The notes under the pieces were generated by a model. That model did no database searches. It was not told the origin of the DNA and was given only the letters and a program-made list of their open reading frames with translations. The position numbers and the translations under genes were made by a program. Shown piece after piece: positions 54,968 to 64,000 of a DNA stretch of 64,000 bases. Each line of letters begins with the position of its first letter. Within the stretch, counting starts at the first letter, position 1. The DNA lies in the NCBI GenBank assembly GCA_034769895.1, contig CM068372.1, forward strand, positions 382,497,910-382,561,909. Reading direction: 5' to 3'. The DNA comes from Magicicada septendecula. Its lineage: Eukaryota > Arthropoda > Insecta > Hemiptera > Cicadidae.

Positions 54968-57252
54968 ATGCAAAGACGAGCTACTTCGAAGAAGAGGGCG
55001 GCAGAGGCCGAAAAAGAAGTTGACATGGGGGATAAGGAGGCAACACCCGTGGAAGATTTGGAAGTGTTACTAGACCAGGTGGAACCGAAACAAACGGCAC
55101 CACCAGAGGAACAACCAGAAGTACCCACTCAAACAGGGGGAGTCAATGTCCCAGACAAGGAAGGAGAAAAATCTATGACCACTGAAGAAAGCAAAATGGA
55201 TAAGATAATGGAAATGTTCTTACAGTTGAGTAAGCAAATGGAGTCCACAAAGGAGGAAAATATATCAACAGTAAGAAATTTAGTGAAGACTTGAATAATA
55301 AAATGGAAGAAACTAGTAAGAAGATGGAGAAGAAAATGGATTCCACTAACAAGAATATGGATGACAACAACCAGTCCACTAAGGAAGATTTAAATGGAAT
55401 AAACAAAAACATAGAATCCACAAAGGAAGGGTTAAAGAATTTGGAAGAGAAAATGGAGGAAAACAACAAGGAATGGAAAAAGGACAATCAATCTTTGAAT
55501 AAAAAAATGGAAGATCTGAAGAAAGATAATCAATCTTTGAGTAAGAAGATGGAAGATAAAATGGAGGAAACAAGTAGGAAAATGGAAAGCGACAATCAGC
55601 AACTGAGGGAAAAGTTGGAGGAAAATAATCAGAAAATGGAGGAGAAAATGGACGAGAATAATCAAAGGTTGAGAGAAGAACTAAGGGAAGTTAACCAAGA
55701 GAACATGAACAAGTTAGACGAGAGGATCGAGTTGGCGAAGGAAGAGTTGAATAAAAAGATAACAGACACGAAGAAATCCATCGTCAAAAAGTTAGAACAG
55801 GAAGTCGTGGTTGTTAACCAGCAGATCAGGGAAGTGGACGAAAGATGTCGTCAGACAGAAAACGAAGTGCAGGAAGTCCGGGAATACAGAAATACATAAA
55901 TAAATACAGAAATCACCCAAGTCAAGGAACACCAGAGGACTAACTTGGAGGAAAACAAAAATTTTACCCTGGAAGAAATAAATAAAGTGCGGACACATGT
56001 CACCGAAAGATGCGACGGCGTGGAAGCCGCTATGACGAACATCACGGGACAAGTGCGTCAGAGTCAGGAGGAGATAGAATTAATAAGAAATCGACCAACT
56101 GGCTACCATAATTTCCCAATGTCCGAAAATAGAGAATGGCTTAATTTCAGGCAGTACAAGCGGAAGCCCATGGAGTTCTTGGCCCGCATAGAGGAATACC
56201 TGGAAAAGCATAGAGGGAACCGATGGGTCCAGAACCGGGAAATCCTAGACGAGTCGTTTCGGGAGGTGAATGACCATTGGTGGATGGCCAACCGGAGCGA
56301 CATCGAAAGCTATCAGCAATTTAAAAGCCTTTTCAAGGCTAAGTATTGGTCGGAAACGACTCAAAACTTAATAAGGGATAATATATGCCACGGCCATTAC
56401 AAACCACAAGTCGGTAGTTCAATGACGGCCTATTTCCTCGGCAAGGTATGTATGGCCAAACATTTAGAACCGGCCATACCTGAGGAGTGCCTAATAAATA
56501 AGCTGTCATACCATTATGACGAAGAAGTCATTAAAGTGAGGAGAGGCAGCCAAATCAAAACCATCCAGGCAATGACCGAACTCCTCGAAAACTACGAGAA
56601 CGAGGAATACTGCCGACAAAGCCGGAGAAGAAACGATAGGCCCGAACCGAGGGCGTATCCAAACAACAACCTAGGTACGAACAACACCAACACTGGGTAC
56701 CAGGGAGGCCGTGCATACCCGCAGAATAATAGTTTTAATAATAATAATCCTAATAATAATAATGTTAATAATACAGGTCCAAACCATGTGAACCCGAGTC
56801 GACCCACTAACGGTTATCAGGGTAACCGAAATCCCTACCCTCCTAACCTTAATAGTCAGAGAAGCCCCAATTATGGTAACGATCGTTATCATAATAATAA
56901 CAATCGTGGAAGTCCCCCTAATGGTAATCCCAGTAATAATAGGTTTTCCCGTCCACGAGTGAATTTCATACGAGCAGTAGATGGTCGACAGAGAAGATAC
57001 AACAACAATAGAAGAAACAGCTACCGTGAATATGAAGATAGGCGGAGGAGCCTAGAACGGGACCAACCAAGGTACTATCCGGCGAGAAGGAGTACTAGTT
57101 TAGACGATGCTGAACGGAGGACCAACCACGAACGATCGGAAGACCACAGGACAGATCGACAGGGGCCCACTCTAAGCATCCCAAATGATGCTTCAACAAG
57201 TATGACACAAAGGAACAATGATGTCGAGCCTTTAAACGGGGGCAGGCAGTAA
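54968..57252 (+). pseudogene. gag: LTR retrotransposon gag, broken
   Basis: The ATG at 54968 is the first after the primer site. Frame 2 runs to 55294, then a 1-nt shift near 55270 moves the sequence to frame 1, which continues past an in-frame TAA (55897-55899) to 57252. Residues of 55291-55899 form a long K/E/N-rich coiled coil with repeated NNQ.L..KME heptads. The core follows: FPMSENREWLNFRQYKRKPM, EFLARIEEYLEKH, SYQQFKSLFKAKYWSETTQN, IRDNICHGHYKP, the capsid-like pattern of Ty3/Gypsy-type gag in insects. The C-terminal tail is asparagine-rich and then arginine-rich (YNNNRRNSYREYEDRR), without a CCHC knuckle. Gag would form the particle and bind RNA. No pol follows. Confidence 0.75.
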
Positions 57253-57468
57253 TAAATCGCCAGAACCCGTTACTGCTCCTAAATACTGGGTATCATAATA
57301 ATGAGTGTAATAGTATATATAATAATAATCGTATCACGGTCATCGGGTGTAACTACCTCAAGGACATCCGACATGAGTTATTGGAAGAGGACGGCAATAA
57401 TCCCACCAATAACTTTAATAACGAAATTAAAAAACAAAGTAAGATCAACTTACTACCAAGGATTTGAA
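57249..57468 (+). other. Possible protease remnant in the -1 frame
   Basis: Overlapping the gag stop, the -1 frame reads NPLLLLNTGYHNNECNS, then NNRITVIGCNYLKDIRHELL, closing at TGA 57466-57468. LLNTG resembles the retropepsin L(L/I)DTG active site with Asp replaced by Asn. A -1 shift is common between gag and protease. This is suggestive only; the rest of pol is absent. Confidence 0.3.
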
Positions 57469-58305
57469 AAAAAGTTTTTGAAGAGATAAAGATAAAAAGA
57501 ATTTAGAATGAAATCATCCAAATTCTAAAAAATATTGTAAGCCCACCTTACATATATTATTTGAAAGAAGAAACATTTTGACAAGAATAAAAGAGGAATT
57601 TTGAATTAAACCATATAAATTCTAAATAAAAGTAAGCACATCTTACATACCAAAGATATAAAAAACTATTTGGCAATAATATAAAACAGAATTTTGACTA
57701 GAAACCCTCTAAATTCTAAAAACAATGTAAGACCACCTTACATACAATTATTTGAGAAAACTTTATGGAATAATATAAGAAGAATATTGAATTAAACCAT
57801 TTAAATTCTAAACAGATTGTAAGTTCACCTTACATACCAAAGATTTGAAGGAAACATTTTGGCAATAACATAAGAAGAAGTTTGAAAAATGTCGTATAAA
57901 TTCTAAATAAATGTAAGCCCACCTTACATACCAATTATTTAAGAAAAACTGTTTGGGAAGGAAGATAAAAGAGAATTTAGAATGAAACCGAATAAATTCC
58001 AAAAACAATGTAAGACCATCTTACTAACCAAAGATTGAGAAAAACTTTATGGAAATATAAGAAGAAGTTTGAAAAAATCACCTAAATTCTAAAAAGAAGG
58101 TAAGACCACCTTACATGCCAATTATTGGTGAAAACTTTATGGCAAGAGTGTAAAAAGAATTTAGTAAACCATCTAAATTCCAAAACTAAGTAAACACACC
58201 TTACATACCAAAGATTTGAGAAACTTTATGGAATAATATAAGAAGAATTTTGAATTGTGTATAAACCATCAAAGTTCCAAACCAATAGTAAGCACAACTT
58301 ACCAA
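57439..58305 (+). repeat. Tandem array of ~95 bp hairpin repeats after gag
   Basis: Ten units, recognised by GTAAGNNCACCTTAC-type palindromes starting at 57439, 57537, 57632, 57727, 57819, 57913, 58010, 58100, 58190 and 58288, spaced 90-98 bp. Each unit also has CCAAAGATTTGAGAAAA-like and AAATTCTAAA words. The first unit overlaps the end of the protease-like frame. Three related palindromes (GTAAGGTGAACTTAC type) lie after the gag of the opposite-strand element at 62722, 62782 and 62882. Confidence 0.85.
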
Positions 58306-59402
58306 ACAATTATTTATAAAGCACTTTGGTGAAATAAACAGAAGAGAATTAATACCATATTTATGGTAATCATAAAATATATTTACCATGTTTATAAAGG
58401 ATCATAATGAGATGAATAAAGTCTACAGAATTTAGAATTAAAACAAATAATTCTGGAGAAGTATGATCATGTCTAATTTCAATATAAGGTGTAAAAAACT
58501 TTCCATAAAATGATACCAAAGGGAATAAAAATATGTGATACGATTTGGGTGATTAAATATAATAAAATACAGAAATTTGTATGGAATTATGAGGTAATAA
58601 AACTTTAAAGTGGTATGAGGAGAAATGATAACCTCATTATCAAATTAATTAAGACATTCATTCGAAGGAATAATAACCATGACAAGAGTAATGTGAAAAT
58701 AATAAAGATATGATGTAATTAAACAAATTAATATAAAATGATTATGAATGAAATACCAATTGTAATAACGACAGTTGTAAGAAAGTTCTAGAACATAGAG
58801 CAAGTGGAACTAATAAGAACAAAGCAATAAAATAAAAATGTCATAAGAATATGCTACTATTAACCAATGAAGATTGTAATAAAAACCCAGAAAGTAATAA
58901 AGAATTTATAACCAAAAACTTTATATGATAAGAAAGGTTGAAAAAGGTACTAATAGAAGAGCTTCCTACCATAATATCAAATGAATGAACCATCAAGTCA
59001 AAGAGTCAGAAGAACAACTGAGATAGGAATATTAAAATCTCTGAGCAATATAATAAGTAATAAGTGAAGTATCCCAAAGATATTTTTTAAATAGTAACAA
59101 ATGTGTACTATTCTGAATAATTTTTTAATCTGTCTGTAGATAATTCCAGCAGTATTAATATGTTTTTTGAGCAGAGATAATTTGACTCTGTACTCAAATA
59201 TGTGTGAAGCATTGGGCAGCAGAGGAAGTAGCGTACAGTGCCTCTCTGAACTGAACCAGCTCACCAAGTAGGGAACGATAGGGAGGAAATATCCCAAGGA
59301 GAAAATACTAAGAAGAAATATGAAAATAAAATAATAAATATGAAACTCAGATGACTATTACTATTGTAAAGATCCACGTGCAAGGGAGTCCTTCTTAATT
59401 CA
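58306..59402. other. AT-rich non-coding interior of retrotransposon DNA
   Basis: No pol-like frame. A minus-strand frame of 99 codons (58998-59297) lies just inside the minus-strand primer site but has no family resemblance. Confidence 0.4.
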
Positions 59403-59422
59403 GCCCCACGTTGGAGTCGTCA
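59403..59422 (-). promoter_or_regulatory. Primer binding site, tRNA-Lys-like, minus strand
   Basis: On the minus strand TGACGACTCCAACGTGGGGC follows an LTR end CTTTACA by 3 nt. CCAACGTGGGGC is identical to the inner 12 bases of the tRNA-Lys primer complement. The outer part carries a 2-nt insertion and one change. Confidence 0.55.
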
Positions 59423-59425
59423 ATT

Positions 59426-61756
59426 TGTAAAGAACTTTGTTTATGGGTGTAATTAGTTATATGAGACTCCCGTGAATCAAACGTCAAGTAACACGTTGAA
59501 GATGGCGATTCGTAACAATTAAAATGTTGTTACCTGGTTTAATTAATGTGTTATTAATAGATATATCTATTCGGTTGTGACCGATGAAACCTCCTGAAAA
59601 TATATTATTAGACAAATATAATTATAATAACGTTCTTTTAACTTATAATCCTACTACGATATAGGTCTAACTTAGTATTCAGTAGTTGGGTAATATTAAC
59701 GATATATATAGTGTATTAACTGAATGTAAGGAATATTATTGTCAACCCTAGTCACTCGACGTTAGGAAATTCTATTCAAACTTTGCACTGAAAACACGCT
59801 AGTTCAGCGATCTCCCGTTCCACCAGCTGTAAGCACTTGGCGCTGTTATTTGCAATAATCGTGTTTCTAGGTTAGCTGTTCATCGGGTTTAAATCAACCT
59901 TTTATTGTAAATTATTCCACCCACTACATATAGTATCTATTCTGCAATAACTTCACACATTATCTCATACAACAAAGGTCCTTTATTAAAATTGATCTAT
60001 TAATTCACAGTTATCACCAAAAATAATAATATAATCAAATCGATCACACAAAAAATATATCGATTGTAAATTAGTCAAATTCCATTGACTTATACAAATG
60101 AAAAATAATAATAAATAGTTCTTATCCCAGGGTTCGTAAGGTTCTTGGAACCATTAGTAAGGCCAGGTAAAATGCATAATTAAGGTTACTCAAGTATTAC
60201 AAAACAAAATTATTAACTCTAAATATATATTGAATTTAAAATAGGTTGTTTTTTACCAAGTCGACGAAAACTCCGACTGGCCGTGGACGTCTATAAACAG
60301 TTGACAAGATTCAGCTTAAATCGTCTTCATCCAGTAAAAGTGTTCTGTTTTACTTAATAAAATTGATTGTGGATTGTACTGGGAAGCTCTCAGGAATTCT
60401 TCTGGCTGCTGTTCTCCTCCTATGATCTTGATAATTGTCGGTCCCGGTGGAATGAAATTAGTATCCCAGCTTCTGCAAGTGAAGGTTAACTCTGCCAAAT
60501 GAGGTCTTCTTGTTTTTTCAATAATTCCGTTAGTTCGGACTTTAATTCTCTTAACTGATCTTCTGGTTATAGAAAGAATTGGTTTAATACCGACTCCAGC
60601 GGAATTATTTGGTGAATGAGGTGAGGGGTTTTCAACTCTTTTTAAACGTACTCAGTTATAATTTGGAAGTCTATTTAGTGTTATTACTTATCAGTATTAT
60701 GATAGAATTATGTTTCAAAGAGGGTTTTTTAATTTTTATTCATTTTTCTTCAGAATTTATTATTCAAATTTTTTAAATGTATCTGCCCATCTCAACCTAA
60801 TAGCTTGTAACAATCAGAACGAATGATTCAATATAAACAACTCATGTACATTTCAATTGCCTTAACAACCACGTTTTTTCTGTCATTGGGTGAAATCAGA
60901 TATCTTTGAGCCAGAATTATAGAATATTACTACTCTTTTTCAATAAAATACTCCATGTCTGGAATAATACTAAATTACCTCAAATTCTCACCTAACCTTC
61001 CTTCTTAAACAGTAAATGTTTTACCATAGTTTCACTGGACTGGACTTCTTAAAAAGGTATTAATTTCCTTTCACAAATATGAAATTTAGGCCTATAGGTT
61101 TTCTTACAACCGTTATAACATTATTTGGTTTTTTAACTTAATTTTCTTTTACCTGACCTACTGTACAATTAATTAATGGTTAATGGTTAATTACATTGAT
61201 TTTAATTTCCTGTTGTTTACTTTATTACACTAATTAACTGGTCATGGAACCCTTCATTAGTTTACAATATAATTATTAGAACTACTTGTCAAACATTGAA
61301 CACTGATTGCCCACCTGGTCAAATTTACAAACATTAATTAAAACAACAGCATTATTAAAACTTAGACAATACTTAAAACTTAGTATAGTGCCTAACACAG
61401 GTAACTATACTTGATTGTCTAAAGACAAATCTAACATAAATACAAACATAATTATTGATGAAGTATTCCTTATCTATCAAACAACATCAGTTTTCTTACC
61501 ATACTCAAAACATAACATAAATATTCTGTAAACATTAGCATGTTACAGTACAAAACAAGCATAATTTATTATATTTAACTATTAATTGGTATGGTTTTTT
61601 CTTTATTTAACATTAATTATTGCCTCTTTTGACTTGAGGTACTTCTCAGATGCATTAACTACTGAGCAACCTTAATTCAGGGTATGGTCCTTGACCATGT
61701 TTCATTCAATTTTTATGTAACGTTGGGGGACCTCAACTCTGTTACGTTACATAACA
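59426..61756 (-). repeat. Long LTR (~2.3 kb), minus strand
   Basis: On the minus strand it starts TGTTATGTAACGTAACAGAG at 61756, right after the purine run GAAGGGGGG, and ends CTTTACA at 59426, right before a primer binding site. TG...CA ends between a polypurine tract and a primer site are the LTR signature. A polypurine tract on one side and a primer site on the other means the LTR is shared by two head-to-tail element bodies, or the result of LTR-LTR recombination. No second full copy was matched, so the length is inferred from its edges. Confidence 0.5.
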
Positions 61757-61770
61757 CCCCCCTTCGAAAT
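61757..61770 (-). promoter_or_regulatory. Polypurine tract, minus strand
   Basis: ATTTCGAAGGGGGG on the minus strand immediately precedes the TGTTATG LTR start, the position used to prime plus-strand DNA synthesis. Confidence 0.55.
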
Positions 61771-63005
61771 AAGTTTATTTTGTTTTAACAACGTTTAGTA
61801 AAAAATAAACGCACAACTTGTATCTGACCAATTGGTTCCCTTATTCATAATACCTTTTTTATTTCAGAATTATCCATTGTATTACTATTATTTCTTCGTT
61901 CCTTCTTAAAATCAATTATTTCCCAAGTTTAAATCTTACTTCTATAATCATTCTTGTGACATTCTTTATTAATTATACATTTTGGATCTGGTTTTATTTA
62001 TTAATCTATATTTATTTGTGAGTTTTCCTCTAATATTTAATTTTCCTAAACCTCCCTAACATTATAACTGGAATCGAATCGGTGGTGCTCTATCGGCTAA
62101 CCAATTACCGTCGTCCGTTACATACTTTCTGGGATCAGAGGAATATCATCTCTGCCCAATTAAATGATTGCTGGAATATTCTACAGTCAATCTTCATTAA
62201 TAAACCTCGTAAGGTAGTCATCATGTGACCTTCAATAAAATCATTAATAATAATAATACTCTAGGGATTATTCACTGTACTTTAACTAAGATCATATTAT
62301 TTCTTCATATTAATTCTTCCTTCTATTATACACTTCTCCTCTCCAATACTTGGCTATTTTATTGACATTTATTAATTGGCTTTCTTACAGATAATTCTTA
62401 AATATTTGTTTTTTCTTTTCTTGTGATCCTTTTGAGGGTTCCATTTTGGCTTCTTCATTCTCTTATCTTCCTTGGCTCATATTCCTTTATTACCAATACA
62501 GCTGGTTATGAGATTTTGGTTAGTATTATACATTACATCAGGTAATTATATTCTTCTGGCACAATCATTATTATTCCTTTTACATTCTAAATTACACTTC
62601 TTACTATTATATTACATCAGATAAACTCATTTTGTCTTTTGGTTTTGATGATTTTTATTAGGTTGAATCAGTGTTATTTTTTTTTTATATTAGTTTAAAG
62701 TAATTTCTTCTGAATTATATAGTAAGGTGTTCTTACTTTATTTTTCTATAGCTCATAAATTGTTTCCTTAAATACTTGTTTGTAAGGTGAACTTACTTCA
62801 TTTTTTTTGAATTTTGGGGTTTTTATCTTCAAAATTCTCTTTTTTATATATCTCATAAATTGTTTTCTTAAATACTTGTTTGTAAGGTGAACTTACTTCA
62901 TTTTTTTGAATTTTGGGGTTTTTATCTTCATTATTTTCCTTAGATTTGCTTGATCCTGTATCCATAAAATCTGTCCCTTTTCTTTATATTCTGTTTGGAA
63001 TCTGT
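61771..63005 (-). other. Non-coding interior of the minus-strand retrotransposon
   Basis: Lies between gag and the polypurine tract, where pol should be. It is AT-rich with no reverse transcriptase, RNase H or integrase pattern. Three hairpin repeats (see the 57.4 kb array) occur at 62722-62896; two of the units (62782 and 62882) are nearly identical over about 90 bp. Confidence 0.5.
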
Positions 63006-63974
63006 CTAACCGTGGTCCATTATTTCCTTTGTAATGATTGTTCGGATTTCTCTAGTGTATAGAGTTATTTCTGTCCTTGTGACATATCTCATTATTATGC
63101 AGTTCTTGCATCTTGTCGCTATAAAATTGTCATTTATGTTCAAGTTCACCATCGCCTTTCGAACTGGTTCTTCTGTACTGTTTCTTAATTGTTCTAATGG
63201 TTCATACATAAATTCCATAAGTCCTCCATGCTCCTTGGTTAGTTTTGGCCTTTTTGGCCCTTCTAGTCCATCTGGGAATTCAAGTGTGTTTCGTTTAATG
63301 TTTCTCACTTGCCTTACTTCTCTGTTTTCCGTAATTGGTATATTATGTAGCTGAACCAATCCCGTTTTAATCATTTCCAATCCTTCCCGTGTATTTATTA
63401 ATTTCTTTTTACGCGTTTGTCTTATTTTCATTATCTTTATTTCATTATGAACCCGTTCTATTCTTCCGGTTATATTAATTGGTATCTCGTTAAATTTTTC
63501 TTGGGTCTTCGCTTGTAGGTTTCCTATTTGAGTAATTTTGGTCTCTACTTCCACTGCGAGTTGCATGATGGTTTCATCTGTTCTTTCCGGACCCACCTTA
63601 ATTTCGGTTATTTTCTGTCTTACTTCCACTTCATAGCTCTCAACTCCTTTGCTCCGTGTTTCATTGACAATTATTATACTTCCATTGATGACTTCCCTCA
63701 ACGCTAAACCTTGTTCATTGATGATTTGCCGCAACTCCTTATTATGGTTTTCAATTTTCTCATCCATTTGTTTGGTATTCTCCAGAATCTGCTTTAATCT
63801 CTCATCATTTCTGTCAAACTTTTCATTCATTTGTTTGATTAAATTTTCGCTCAAAATTTCGTTTTGTTTTTTTGAGTTTTCATTAATACTGTCTATTTTA
63901 TTTTCCAGCTTTTCATTGATTTGTCTAAAATCGGCCTTCAATTGTTCATTATTTTCATTTATGATTTGCCTCAA
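63006..63974 (-). pseudogene. gag: LTR retrotransposon gag, minus strand, incomplete
   Basis: A 322-codon minus-strand frame, open to the right edge region, with its first part outside the window. The upstream part is a long coiled coil rich in N, E and K (IDSINENSKKQNEI, NDERLKQILENTKQ). Then LHNIPITENREVRQVRNIKR parallels the FPMSENREWLNFRQYKRKPM block of the plus-strand gag. After that the capsid-like helices are not recognisable (LEFPDGLEGPKRPKL replaces EFLARIEEYLEKH-like residues), which suggests frameshifts or mutation. The two elements are related but diverged and point toward each other. Confidence 0.65.
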
Positions 63975-64000
63975 AAGTTCACTAGTACTTTCCTTAATAC

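Noticed and set aside
57301-57489. 62-codon frame as a separate small gene
   Set aside because: It overlaps the start of the hairpin repeat array and the -1 frame with protease-like residues; its sequence is compositionally driven.
58998-59297. 99-codon minus-strand frame just inside a primer binding site, a candidate gag start
   Set aside because: It starts at a non-ATG codon and has neither coiled-coil nor capsid-like pattern found in the two gag genes.

Overview
The window looks like intergenic or repeat-dense DNA from a large-genome insect. It is AT-rich and full of microsatellites. It holds an interstitial (CCTAA)n/(TTAGG)n tract, the telomere motif of most non-dipteran insects. Nearly every recognisable protein fragment belongs to a transposable element. 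I found no convincing host gene, exon, rRNA or intact tRNA. The species cannot be named from the sequence; a polyneopteran-type insect is only a guess.

Layout. 0-8.3 kb: a possible pogo/Tigger remnant, a 2.24 kb hAT element (2236-4479), LINE reverse-transcriptase scraps, and several small modules carrying hammerhead-ribozyme-like cores of the Penelope type. 8.3-12.4 kb: a family built of ~160 bp tandem repeats, duplicated as a 1,040 bp block, beside a Helitron (10729-11444). 12.4-15.1 kb: LINE 3' ends, a hAT MITE and a cluster of long microsatellites. 15.7-17.1 kb: a copy of dispersed repeat X split by a LINE. 17595-23453: a 5.86 kb DNA transposon with ~120 bp terminal inverted repeats, a 3 bp target duplication and a decayed multidomain protein ending in an XPG/FEN-like nuclease region, most like the Academ superfamily. 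23.5-26.3 kb: AT-rich DNA with no recognised gene. 26.3-31.3 kb: a tandem pair of ~1 kb X repeats split by two TIR elements. 31.3-41.7 kb: a graveyard of LINE 3' ends, most ending in GAA- or GAT-type microsatellites. 42-47.8 kb: telomere-like repeat, GC-rich block, second copy of the 160 bp repeat family, PIF/Harbinger and mariner remnants, second copy of the hAT MITE. 49743-50919: a short, young-looking Penelope-like element with GIY-YIG endonuclease coding sequence and two nested inverted repeats. 54.9-64 kb: two convergent LTR retrotransposons with related coiled-coil gag genes. In both, pol is missing and the space after gag holds AT-rich DNA with tandem GTAAG-n5-CTTAC hairpin repeats.

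Nothing here works as an operon. The biology is that of nested selfish elements: the Academ-like transposase, the Penelope endonuclease and ribozyme-like ends, and the gag genes are the only pieces whose role can be inferred, and all but the Penelope fragment are visibly broken. The hypotheses most worth testing are the Academ-like element with its nuclease domain, the recurring inverted pairs of hammerhead-like modules, and the gag-only retrotransposons with a structured repeat array in place of pol.
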